Shown here: positions 1 through 5,516 of the stretch, piece by piece | Position numbering within the stretch: the stretch's first letter is position 1 | Layout of the letters: every line of letters starts with the position of its first letter | Source: Lachnoclostridium sp. | Lineage (GTDB): Bacteria > Bacillota > Clostridia > Lachnospirales > Lachnospiraceae | Reading direction: 5' to 3' | Length of the DNA: 6,235 bases | Assembly (NCBI GenBank): GCA_003445895.1 | Contig: DMCD01000058.1 | Location: 3,251 to 9,485, forward strand | The notes under the pieces: model-generated | The model's input: the letters and a program-made list of their open reading frames with translations, nothing else | Databases searched by the model: none | What the model was told of the DNA's origin: nothing | Position numbers and translations under genes: made by a program

Positions 1-962
1 TTCCGGTTAATCTGCGGGAACAGGAAGGCCACGCCGATGGCGCACAGGATGGAGAGCACGATACCATTGGTAAGACCGGTGAGGATGGAGGCCCCCGCCA
101 GGAAATCGTACAGGGTGATGGTCTCCTCGCCCACGGTCAGGAACTTGATGCTCTTTAAGATCGCCGGGCCCAGGTCACAGGAGATGTAGGGAATCTTCAC
201 CGTGCGGAGCAGAACGACGATAATCAGGAAGCACAGCGGAATCAGTGACTTCCAGTTTTCTTTGAAAATCTCTCCCGCCTTCCGGTCGAAATAGCGGATT
301 TCCACGCTGGGATTGGCGCCGGGAACATTTTCCTTCTTCACCAGGAAGAAGACGCAGTACAGGGCGGAAATCACGAAGGCGATGGATACCGTGATGTAGC
401 TGATGTTGATAACCGGGTCCGGCTCCGTATTTACCAGGGTAGAGGACAATGCCACCGCCTGGGTCATGGGCGGCATGATGGATCCGAGGGATGCGCCCAT
501 CACGATGATGGCGCTGATTTTCTCATAGCCCATATCCATGGATACCAGGATGCCGATGGTCAGCATGCCGATAACGGTGGAGGCTGCGATGGCGTCGCCT
601 AAAAGGGAGCCCGCCAGGCCCAGGGAAAACAGGATGCAGAGCACCAGGGCTCTCGGGTGATGACCGAACTTGGCGGTCAGAATGCCGATGATGGTGTCAA
701 TGGTTCCGAGTCTCGTTGAGATCTCGGCGAAGATGGCGCCGGTGATAGACAGACAGATGATCCAGGCCAGGCGGTTTAAACCGTCGACCCAGGCGGCCAC
801 CCACTCACCGGGGTTCCAGATGCCGCCCAGAAGAAGGGTCAGGGCACCGGCCGTGAGCAGGGCTGCGTTGATATTGCCGCCCACATAGGGCATCTTCTTC
901 CATAAAACGATCAACAGCAGCAGGGATACAGGAATAATAACTTGAATCATGGGATTCTCCAT
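1..962 (-). CDS. DctM-like TRAP transporter large permease, partial (3' end beyond left edge)
   Basis: Integral membrane transporter; 320 codons are present and the C-terminus lies outside the window. The translation is very hydrophobic, with candidate membrane segments near residues 6-20, 31-48, 64-80, 104-122, 125-142, 150-172, 187-208 and 239-252. The core GDAIAASTVIG (123-132) and MGASLGSIMPPMTQ (155-168) resembles the DctM motif pair (small-residue stretch, then GxLGxxIPPS) of TRAP large permeases in the IT superfamily. TRAP systems use a Na+ gradient and need a small permease and a binding protein; neither is in this window, so they lie further left or this is a stand-alone relative. 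Two in-frame ATGs compete: 962 (GGAGAAG, 6-nt spacer) and 950 (GGAG, 6-nt spacer); the longer form is given. An in-frame stop lies just upstream. The gene follows a dehydrogenase operon on the same strand, so import of that enzyme's substrate is a reasonable inference. Family is fairly sure; substrate is unknown. Confidence 0.8.
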   Translation of the reverse strand, partial: MENPMIQVIIPVSLLLLIVLWKKMPYVGGNINAALLTAGALTLLLGGIWNPGEWVAAWVDGLNRLAWIICLSITGAIFAEISTRLGTIDTIIGILTAKFGHHPRALVLCILFSLGLAGSLLGDAIAASTVIGMLTIGILVSMDMGYEKISAIIVMGASLGSIMPPMTQAVALSSTLVNTEPDPVINISYITVSIAFVISALYCVFFLVKKENVPGANPSVEIRYFDRKAGEIFKENWKSLIPLCFLIIVVLLRTVKIPYISCDLGPAILKSIKFLTVGEETITLYDFLAGASILTGLTNGIVLSILCAIGVAFLFPQINR

Positions 963-968
963 TCTGTG

Positions 969-988
969 CTTCTCCGGAACAGGAGAAG
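969..988 (-). promoter_or_regulatory. Hairpin that pairs with the transporter ribosome binding site
   Basis: On the minus strand CTTCTCC (988-982), a 6-nt loop and GGAGAAG (975-969) form a perfect 7-bp stem. Its right arm is the Shine-Dalgarno sequence for the ATG at 962. The second start at 950 has its own GGAG (960-957) outside the stem. Folding would hide the first ribosome binding site. Whether this regulates translation is inference. Confidence 0.5.
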
Positions 989-1020
989 AATACTGTCAGG
1001 AACAATAGCGTCATGCCGCG

Positions 1021-1034
1021 CTTCTGCGCAGAAG
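1021..1034. promoter_or_regulatory. 14-bp perfect palindrome, possible operator
   Basis: CTTCTGCGCAGAAG reads the same on both strands with no spacer. It lies at about +1 to +14 relative to the candidate transporter promoter at 1042-1069, a usual place for a repressor site. No regulator gene is seen in the window. The palindrome is certain; operator function is inferred. Confidence 0.4.
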
Positions 1035-1041
1035 GTTCGGT

Positions 1042-1069
1042 ATTATCTGTATGTTGCCCGTGATGTCAT
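1042..1069 (-). promoter_or_regulatory. Candidate sigma-A-type promoter for the transporter
   Basis: On the minus strand ATGACA (1069-1064, 5 of 6 consensus matches) and GATAAT (1047-1042, 5 of 6) are separated by 16 nt. Transcription would start near 1035, giving a leader of about 73 nt that contains the ribosome-binding-site hairpin. A separate promoter fits the hairpin cluster lying between the operon's last gene and this point. Confidence 0.4.
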
Positions 1070-1074
1070 TTCTG

Positions 1075-1144
1075 CCCTCGATCTTTGATCGAGGGAGCCC
1101 GTCGCGGCTCCCCGCGACTTCAAAAGAATCCGCCAGGATTCTTT
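1075..1144. repeat. Cluster of four perfect inverted repeats, probable operon terminator or REP-like element
   Basis: Four stems without mismatches are packed into 70 bp. A: CCCTCGATC/GATCGAGGG (1075-1083/1087-1095, loop TTT). B: GGGAGCC/GGCTCCC (1093-1099/1106-1112). C: GTCGCGG/CCGCGAC (1101-1107/1112-1118). D: AAAGAATCC/GGATTCTTT (1123-1131/1136-1144). B shares bases with A and with C, so B excludes both. Read in the minus direction, D ends in TTTT and resembles a weak intrinsic terminator for the dehydrogenase operon, followed by C and A. The stacked layout also resembles dispersed REP-type intergenic elements. The inverted repeats are directly visible; the role is inferred. Confidence 0.6.
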
Positions 1145-1221
1145 CATTATATTATTTAGTTATTATATCACAAAGCCGTTATGTTGAGTAGTTATTAAGT
1201 CGATTAATAGTTTCCGCTGGT

Positions 1222-1238
1222 GGCAGATGGTGTCTGCC
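1222..1238 (-). other. Small hairpin directly after the operon's last stop codon
   Basis: GGCAGA (1222-1227) and TCTGCC (1233-1238) form a 6-bp stem with a 5-nt loop, starting 2 nt after the TAA of the DAO-family gene. No U-tract follows on the minus strand, so a transcript-end stabiliser is more likely than an intrinsic terminator. Confidence 0.3.
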
Positions 1239-1240
1239 GC

Positions 1241-2404
1241 TTATGCCAGAAACCGGTTGGGGCTGAAGTCGCTGATGTCATAGGAGGGTTTACCGTCCAC
1301 GATGTACTCGGCCATCAGCTTCCCGGTGACCGGGGACAGGGCGATGCCGTCTCCCTCATGGCCCGCTGCCATGTAGAAATGGTCCAGGGTCTTTACGGGC
1401 CCGAGCAGCGGCATGCCGTCCGGGGTGTAGGGCCGGAAGCCCGAGAAGAACCGGATGACGCTGACATTGCGAAGGGCCGGGAAGAATCTTGCCGCCCGCT
1501 TCATCATGGCGTCGATGGCCACAAAGGTGTTCTCTCCCTCGAAATCCGCAAATTCTCTGGTTCCGCCGATGATGAGGCCGCCCTCCTCCTGCTGCTCGAT
1601 GGACAGGGACTGTCCCAGCTTCAGGACATTTTCGTCCTTGATGGTCTCCGGGCGGAACTTGATGACATTGTAGCGGGCGCACTGCAGGGTCGCCGTCATA
1701 AAGGGAGCGATGGGCTCCGTGACTGCCAGCTGACCCTTTCTCGGCTTAATGGGAAGGTCCAGACCCGCAAGAGCCGCCACTTCTCCGGCCCAGGCGCCGC
1801 AGCAGTTGACCACCGCGTCGGCATAGAACTCCTCATCCTTTGTGCGCACGCCGAGACAGACCCCGTTCTCGATGATAAAGCCTGTCACTTCCGTCTGATA
1901 CTTATACTCTGCGCCCAGCCGCTTTGCCGCGTGGGTAAATGCCATCGTCAGCTTCAGCGGGTTGATTTTCCCGCCGGTGGGGGAATACAGGGCGCCGTAG
2001 ATGTCTTCGGAAAGCTGCGGCTCAATCTTCCGCGCCTCCTCGGCGGAGATCATGCGGATGTCCACGCCGCTCTTTACCTGCTCTTCCACGATGGCGGACA
2101 GGATATCCCACTGGGTCTTGTCCTCCACGGGCTGCATGCCGCCGGCCCGGAGGCCGTAGGCGATGGGCTCGCCCAGTTCCTCCTCCAGCGTGTCAAACAT
2201 CCGGATGGACTGGACTGCAAGATCCATCTGCTTTCCCGGCTTCTTGGTGTGGTATCCGACCACGCCGTCGGTGGCGCCGGCTGCGCCGCTGGCCGTATCT
2301 TTCTTCTCCAACACCAGCACCTGCTTTCCCTTTTTGGCCAGGTGCCAGGCGAGGGACCCGCCGATGACGCCGCTTCCGATGATGATTACGTCTGTCTTAT
2401 TCAT
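1241..2404 (-). CDS. DAO-family FAD-dependent oxidoreductase (HcnC / PdhB / opine oxidase beta-like)
   Basis: Predicted catalytic subunit of an amino-acid or amine dehydrogenase: oxidation of a C-N bond with FAD as first acceptor, in the cytoplasm. The 387-residue protein has the N-terminal dinucleotide-binding motif GSGVIGG (10-16), the acidic Glu33 expected at the end of the second strand, GGKINPLKL (144-152) in the substrate-domain region, GFRPYTPDGMPLLGP (322-336) and the FAD-contacting AGHEGDGIALSPVTG (347-361). These are typical of the glycine oxidase/sarcosine oxidase/HcnC group, and the length fits. The ATG at 2404 is preferred because GAGG lies 6 nt upstream; a TTG at 2422 would add six residues. 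The start overlaps the preceding gene's stop by 8 nt, so translation is probably coupled. It is the last gene of the operon. Candidate substrates include proline or hydroxyproline isomers, N-methylated amino acids and opines; the sequence does not decide. Confidence 0.9.
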   Translation of the reverse strand: MNKTDVIIIGSGVIGGSLAWHLAKKGKQVLVLEKKDTASGAAGATDGVVGYHTKKPGKQMDLAVQSIRMFDTLEEELGEPIAYGLRAGGMQPVEDKTQWDILSAIVEEQVKSGVDIRMISAEEARKIEPQLSEDIYGALYSPTGGKINPLKLTMAFTHAAKRLGAEYKYQTEVTGFIIENGVCLGVRTKDEEFYADAVVNCCGAWAGEVAALAGLDLPIKPRKGQLAVTEPIAPFMTATLQCARYNVIKFRPETIKDENVLKLGQSLSIEQQEEGGLIIGGTREFADFEGENTFVAIDAMMKRAARFFPALRNVSVIRFFSGFRPYTPDGMPLLGPVKTLDHFYMAAGHEGDGIALSPVTGKLMAEYIVDGKPSYDISDFSPNRFLA

Positions 2405-2726
2405 GGTCGGCCTCGCTTTCAAAGGATCCGATTTTCACCGGACGGACCGGCATACGGCTCTTCTGGGGAATGATCTCGGCCGGGTTTATTCCGGTCTCCC
2501 GGGCGATAATCCGCTGGATGAGTCTTCCGCAGGTCTTGCCCTGGCAGAGGCCCATACCCGCGCGGGTGCGGCGCTTTACGCCGTCCACGGTGGTTGCGCC
2601 GTCCCGGATGGCGGCCACGATCTCCGATTCCGTCACCTCCTGGCAGCGGCAGATGAGGACGTCTTCCTTTGCCGGTTCCTGATTGTTATTCTTCAGGGTT
2701 TCAGGAGACTTTGCGTTCGAACTCAT
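2397..2726 (-). CDS. BFD-like [2Fe-2S]-binding protein
   Basis: Small 109-residue electron carrier. Four cysteines, Cys26-x-Cys28 and Cys61-x4-Cys66, give the CxC...CxxxxC pattern of bacterioferritin-associated-ferredoxin (BFD) domains, which bind one [2Fe-2S] cluster. The surrounding ICRCQEVTESEI and GMGLCQGKTC are characteristic. In HcnB and opine oxidase alpha subunits this domain is a C-terminal extension of the FAD/NAD protein. Here it is a separate gene, as with PdhX of the Thermococcus PDH1 complex. The first 21 residues are polar and probably disordered; the last 25 are a short tail. An ideal AGGAGG (2739-2734) sits 7 nt before the ATG, inside the end of the ferredoxin gene, and the ATGA overlap (2726-2723) indicates translational coupling. 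The likely role is electron transfer between the two flavin subunits. Confidence 0.88.
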   Translation of the reverse strand: MSSNAKSPETLKNNNQEPAKEDVLICRCQEVTESEIVAAIRDGATTVDGVKRRTRAGMGLCQGKTCGRLIQRIIARETGINPAEIIPQKSRMPVRPVKIGSFESEADHE

Positions 2727-3247
2727 TTTCCAGCCTCCTCTCCGCGGGGCAGGCGCTTCATGGAGCGCACCTCGTCGATATATTCCTGCGGAACGGCCAT
2801 GGATACCACGGCGGTTCCGGCATATGCCTTCGGCTTCTTTACGCTGAGGATTCTGCCCTTGCAGACCACTTCTCCTCCGCGGCTCACGGCATCCACCACA
2901 TCGCCCTCCTTCGGGAGCGGAATGTACTCAAAGGGAAAATCCACGGTGGCTTCCGTCTCCGAGTAGGACTTGTCGATGATGGTGATGGCCAGTCCCGGAC
3001 AGTGGGCGACGCACAGACCGCAGCCGGTGCAGGCCTTCTCGTCCAGGCAGGGGAGATTCGTGATCTGCTCTCCCACCGTGATGGCCCCGAAATGGCAGAT
3101 TCCTTCGCAGGGATTGCAGGGAATTTCCTGAACGCACTCGATGCAGGCAACTCTGCCCTTCCTCATGCGCTCTTCCGAGGGAATGCCCGGACAGGCAGCA
3201 AGCTCCGCCTGTGAGGGTACGCCCGTATATACAACACCTTCCATCAT
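2723..3247 (-). CDS. 4Fe-4S ferredoxin subunit with C-terminal extension (PdhF-like)
   Basis: Predicted iron-sulfur electron-transfer subunit, 174 residues. The clearest motif is Cys73-x2-Cys76-x2-Cys79-x3-Cys83-Pro, a canonical [4Fe-4S] site. Upstream lie Cys35-x2-Cys38 and Cys44-x2-Cys47-x3-Cys51, with Cys19 and Cys67 besides. The count is enough for two [4Fe-4S] clusters, although the first half departs from the standard spacing. Residues from about 95 to 174 form a cysteine-poor extension (one Cys in GGEVVCKGR) rich in short hydrophobic strands. This makes the protein longer than a minimal 8-kDa ferredoxin and may provide a docking domain. The start is ATG 3247, overlapping the preceding TGA by 4 nt (ATGA); a second ATG follows at once. 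It lies between the FAD/NAD and BFD genes, the same order as pdhA-pdhF-pdhX-pdhB. Confidence 0.87.
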   Translation of the reverse strand: MMEGVVYTGVPSQAELAACPGIPSEERMRKGRVACIECVQEIPCNPCEGICHFGAITVGEQITNLPCLDEKACTGCGLCVAHCPGLAITIIDKSYSETEATVDFPFEYIPLPKEGDVVDAVSRGGEVVCKGRILSVKKPKAYAGTAVVSMAVPQEYIDEVRSMKRLPRGEEAGK

Positions 3248-4368
3248 GAAAGACTTACCCCCTCTCCCCGATGATGTTCCATAAAGTCAAGCTGCTGCTC
3301 CTTGGCCGTGCGGCGCTTCTCGCCGAACATGCCGGAGCGCAGGATATCCAGCCGTTCTCCGATCTCTGCTTTCTTTGCGGCTGCCTCTTCCGCGGTCAGA
3401 AAGCCCAGGGCACAGGCGGCAGATACGCCGGCCAGATTGCCCTCTTCCATGGCGGAGGAGGCCTCCTCCACACCGGTCACGTCTCCCGCCACATAGAGGC
3501 CCTTCACCGTGGTCTCCATGTTGTGGTCGTGCATCGGCACATGGCCGCCAAAGGCCGGGATAAAGCAGAATTCGCATCCTGCCATCCACAGAAGCTCGGT
3601 CATGGGGTTTAAGCCCACCGCGAGACAGACGGTATCCACATCGAATACCTTCTCGGTCCCCGGAATCTCATTCCAGTGGCTGTCCACCTCCACAATCTCG
3701 GCCCGCTCCACCTTTCCGTTGCCGGTGACGGCCTTGATGGTGTGGGAGAGATAGAAGGGCACGCCGGCTCTGCGGATCTTTCCGGCATGGACGCCGTAGC
3801 CGCCGATCTTCGGTGCGCCTTCCACCAGCGCCAGCACATCGGCGCCGGCCTGCATCAGCTGGTAGGACACGATGAGTCCCACATTTCCCGAGCCCACCAT
3901 GAGGATTCTCTCCCCCGGCAGTACCCGGTTCACATTGATCATGGTCTGGGCCGCGCCCGCTCCCATGACGCCCGGCAGGGTGCTTCCCGGGAAGGCCATG
4001 TAGTTTTCCTTGGCGCCGGTGGCCACGATGACCGCCTTCGCTTCTACAATAATATGCTTTCCGTTCCGGATGACACCGAGGCTCCTGTCCTTCTGCATGC
4101 CGTAGACCAGGGCATCCAGCCACACCTCCGCGCCGGATTCTTCCACCTTTTCCAGCAGTTCTCTTCCGATCATATATCCGCGGGTGCCGGCCTTGTGGGC
4201 TCTCGACCCGAAGAACTTGTGGATCTGCTTAAACAGCTGGCCGCCCGGCAGACGGTTCTCATCGATGACCAGAACCTTTGCCCCGGCCGTCGCCGCCTGG
4301 TATGCCGCAGACAGTCCCGCAGAACCGGCGCCCACGATGGCGATATCTGTCCTGTAAATCTCCATCAT
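3244..4368 (-). CDS. NAD(P)/FAD-dependent oxidoreductase (HcnB / PdhA / opine oxidase alpha-like)
   Basis: Predicted flavoprotein that passes electrons between the dehydrogenase and a nicotinamide or other acceptor. The 374-residue protein shows the two-dinucleotide-domain fold: FAD motif GAGSAG (13-18), Asp36 at the end of the second strand, PGGQLFKQ (41-48) typical of HcnB-like proteins, ATGAK (116-120), a second nucleotide-binding motif GSGNVG (159-164), and the C-terminal FAD motif GLYVAGDV (290-297). It is shorter than full HcnB or OoxA because the C-terminal BFD domain of those proteins is a separate gene here. There is no CxxC redox pair, so a thioredoxin reductase-like disulfide reductase is unlikely. 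The start ATG 4368 overlaps the previous TGA by 4 nt; a second in-frame ATG follows at 4365. It is the second operon gene, behind the small [2Fe-2S] protein expected to be its partner. Confidence 0.9.
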   Translation of the reverse strand: MMEIYRTDIAIVGAGSAGLSAAYQAATAGAKVLVIDENRLPGGQLFKQIHKFFGSRAHKAGTRGYMIGRELLEKVEESGAEVWLDALVYGMQKDRSLGVIRNGKHIIVEAKAVIVATGAKENYMAFPGSTLPGVMGAGAAQTMINVNRVLPGERILMVGSGNVGLIVSYQLMQAGADVLALVEGAPKIGGYGVHAGKIRRAGVPFYLSHTIKAVTGNGKVERAEIVEVDSHWNEIPGTEKVFDVDTVCLAVGLNPMTELLWMAGCEFCFIPAFGGHVPMHDHNMETTVKGLYVAGDVTGVEEASSAMEEGNLAGVSAACALGFLTAEEAAAKKAEIGERLDILRSGMFGEKRRTAKEQQLDFMEHHRGEGVSLS

Positions 4369-4685
4369 TCACCTTCCCTTCCGGAAGCGGTAAGACCGTG
4401 CTGGGTCTCCACGCGCATCCCGTCCCGGACCGGCGTGACACAGGTTCTCGTGTTCGGCTGTCCGTCCACCACCATCATGCAGTCCGTGCAGCGGCCGATG
4501 GCACAGAATATCCCTCTGGGCTCATGCCGCTTCTGCGTCGTCCGAAACGCCGTAATACCGGCATTGATCAGCGCCGCGGCGATGGGTTCGCCCTCCAGCG
4601 CCTCCACCGGCTGCCCGTTGTAATAGATGGTCACGCGCGCCGATGTATCCAGTTCATCCAGAATCGGATGTTTGATTACTCGCAT
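4365..4685 (-). CDS. HcnA-like [2Fe-2S] ferredoxin-domain protein
   Basis: Small 106-residue plant-type [2Fe-2S] protein, first gene of the operon. Cys61-x4-Cys66-x2-Cys69-x12-Cys82 is the complete ligand pattern. The context GIFCAIGRCTDCMMVVDG is very close to the N-terminal ferredoxin domain of heterotetrameric sarcosine oxidase alpha subunits, HcnA and the small subunit of opine oxidases. Before it lies a short beta-rich region with YNGQPVEALEGEPIAAAL (22-39), the usual start of this fold. AGGAGA lies just upstream of the ATG and fixes the start. In related enzymes this protein docks on the FAD/NAD subunit, whose gene overlaps it by 4 nt. The C-terminal tail (91-106) is short and charged. 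Family assignment is firm; the partner is inferred from context. Confidence 0.9.
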   Translation of the reverse strand: MRVIKHPILDELDTSARVTIYYNGQPVEALEGEPIAAALINAGITAFRTTQKRHEPRGIFCAIGRCTDCMMVVDGQPNTRTCVTPVRDGMRVETQHGLTASGREGE

Positions 4686-4789
4686 AAATCATTCTCCTGA
4701 ATAAAACAAACTTCTGGTTTCTTCCTCCAGCAGGTTCCCTCACAGGATCTGCGCAATGAGGAATACAGCCACTTTTTGCACTGTACTAC

Positions 4790-4817
4790 ATCATACCAAA
4801 TGATTCAGAAAGTACAA
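4790..4817 (-). promoter_or_regulatory. Candidate promoter of the dehydrogenase operon
   Basis: On the minus strand TTGTAC (4817-4812) and TATGAT (4795-4790, 5 of 6 matches) are separated by 16 nt. The predicted start is near 4783, giving a leader of about 98 nt. The -35 element is weak (TTG only) and lies inside the palindrome at 4811-4822, which suggests a regulated promoter. Confidence 0.45.
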
Positions 4818-4822
4818 GTACT
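4811..4822. promoter_or_regulatory. Short palindrome overlapping the operon -35 element
   Basis: AGTAC-AA-GTACT is an inverted repeat with 5-bp arms. It covers the operon's candidate -35 box and lies 8 bp from the -35 of the divergent P-II promoter, so one bound protein could influence both genes. TGTACT also occurs on the other side of the operon -10, at 4782-4787. Binding is inferred. Confidence 0.35.
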
Positions 4823-4829
4823 AAAGTTG

Positions 4830-4859
4830 TTGTGTTGCATAAATATTCGCAAATATAAT
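4830..4859 (+). promoter_or_regulatory. Candidate promoter of the P-II gene
   Basis: TTGTGT (4830-4835) and a perfect TATAAT (4854-4859) are 18 nt apart. Transcription would start near 4866. An inverted repeat TTGC-N10-GCAA (4835-4838/4849-4852) fills the spacer and could be a regulator site. Confidence 0.5.
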
Positions 4860-4961
4860 CTTGCCATCTACGCCCGTTTTGTTTAAGATATCCTTATCAG
4901 AACTAAAACAGACTTATTGCCGGAATTACTTGTCGGAACTGACCGCATGTACTTATTACCA

Positions 4962-4989
4962 GGCGGCAAACTCCGCCGAACGTGGCGGA
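4962..4989 (+). promoter_or_regulatory. Two mutually exclusive hairpins in the P-II leader
   Basis: GGCGG (4962-4966) pairs with CCGCC (4973-4977). The same central bases, as TCCGCC (4972-4977), pair with GGCGGA (4984-4989). Both loops are 6 nt. The second stem is followed by TTCGTGTTTTC, a weak U-rich tail. This is the geometry of an attenuator or of alternative leader structures; no ligand motif was recognised. Confidence 0.4.
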
Positions 4990-5050
4990 TTCGTGTTTTC
5001 AGATGAAATCCCAGTTAACAGGAATGCATATTTATACCACGAGGTGTCCT

Positions 5051-5425
5051 ATGAAACGTCTGATTATCGTAACAAGAAAAGAGAAGCTCGACGATATCAA
5101 AAAGATCATCCAGGAAAAGTACTCCTGCGGCATGACCGTAACCCAGGTGGAGGGCGTCGGCAACCAGGCCGACTTCCAGGACTCCGAGGGCGTCCGCCTC
5201 GGCAAGAACAACCAGCTGGACATCATCCTCATGCCGAAGGTCCGCATCGAGGCCGTGGTCATGGATAACCAGACCGAGCCCCTCATCGAAGACATCTGCC
5301 AGGCTGCCCGCACCGGCCGCTACGGCGACGGCAAGATCTTCGTGGAAGATGTCATCGACGCCATCCGCATCCGCACCGGCGAGCGGGGCGAAGATGCGCT
5401 GAATACGACATATACGCAGAAGTAA
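5051..5425 (+). CDS. P-II family signalling protein with atypical T-loop
   Basis: Small trimeric regulator of 124 residues related to GlnB/GlnK, which sense ATP/ADP and 2-oxoglutarate. Compared with GlnB, GMTVTQVEGVG (27-37) and Gln39 are conserved, and Lys63 matches the 2-oxoglutarate-binding Lys58. TGRYGDGKIFV (88-98) is the B-loop and RIRTGE (106-111) is the C-terminal nucleotide region. The T-loop (38-58) is five residues longer than usual and has no tyrosine, so the Tyr51 used for uridylylation is missing. The N-terminal MKRLIIVTRKEKLDDIKKII replaces the normal KPFKLDDV form. The start ATG 5051 has GAGGTG 4 nt upstream; an in-frame GTG at 4982 is less likely. No amtB or glnA neighbour is visible. 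The gene diverges from the dehydrogenase operon and ends at a strong terminator, so it is probably monocistronic. Likely targets are a neighbouring enzyme or transporter, by inference. Confidence 0.9.
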   Translation: MKRLIIVTRKEKLDDIKKIIQEKYSCGMTVTQVEGVGNQADFQDSEGVRLGKNNQLDIILMPKVRIEAVVMDNQTEPLIEDICQAARTGRYGDGKIFVEDVIDAIRIRTGERGEDALNTTYTQK

Positions 5426-5468
5426 CCATCACAAAGCAAACTTTACAAAACAAACTTTGCAGATGCAG

Positions 5469-5500
5469 GGTCCTGCCGCGAAACCGCGGCAGGACCTTTT
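5469..5500 (+). terminator. Strong intrinsic terminator of the P-II gene
   Basis: GGTCCTGCCGCG (5469-5480) and CGCGGCAGGACC (5485-5496) form a perfect 12-bp GC-rich stem with an AAAC loop, followed by TTTTCTTGCTTT. It begins 43 nt after the P-II stop codon. Confidence 0.93.
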
Positions 5501-5516
5501 CTTGCTTTCGCTCATT

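Larger units (their letters stand above)
4686..5050. other. Divergent 365-bp regulatory region between the dehydrogenase operon and the P-II gene
   Basis: No gene is supported here. The region is AT-rich in the middle and holds one candidate promoter for each side, a short palindrome between them, a leader of about 98 nt for the operon and a leader of about 185 nt for the P-II gene. The operon leader can form an imperfect stem from TTCCCTCA (4735-4742) and TGAGGAA (4757-4763). No known riboswitch class was recognised. An in-frame GTG at 4982 could extend the P-II protein, but the added residues do not resemble the family. Confidence 0.6.

Noticed and set aside
805..1014. Small minus-strand open frame with a hydrophobic, signal-peptide-like N-terminus
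   Set aside because: It overlaps the transporter start in another frame. The transporter frame has clear membrane segments and ribosome binding sites, and the small frame has none.
1146..1173. Minus-strand promoter TTGTGA-16-TATAAT
   Set aside because: The boxes are good, but transcription would start inside hairpin D and run through the hairpin cluster. The stretch is AT-rich, where such boxes arise by chance, and the promoter at 1042-1069 fits the transporter better.
1193..1209. Inverted repeat TATTAA-N5-TTAATA
   Set aside because: Short, AT-rich arms in an AT-rich stretch with no promoter context are likely to occur by chance.
1220..2473. Long plus-strand open frame of 417 codons opposite the DAO-family gene
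   Set aside because: It is antisense to a gene with complete FAD motifs. Its translation has no family features and is rich in residues expected from antisense of GC-rich codons.
3244..4368. Thioredoxin reductase or NADH oxidase as identity of the FAD/NAD protein
   Set aside because: No CxxC redox pair or active-site cysteine in the expected place is visible. The PGGQLFKQ motif and the operon partners fit the HcnB/PdhA type.
3676..4623. Plus-strand open frame of 315 codons opposite the FAD/NAD oxidoreductase
   Set aside because: It is antisense to a well-supported gene pair and has no recognisable domain or start context.
4861..5268. Plus-strand open frame overlapping the P-II gene in another frame
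   Set aside because: The P-II frame has the conserved B-loop and a good ribosome binding site. This frame turns into an arginine- and glycine-rich shadow translation.
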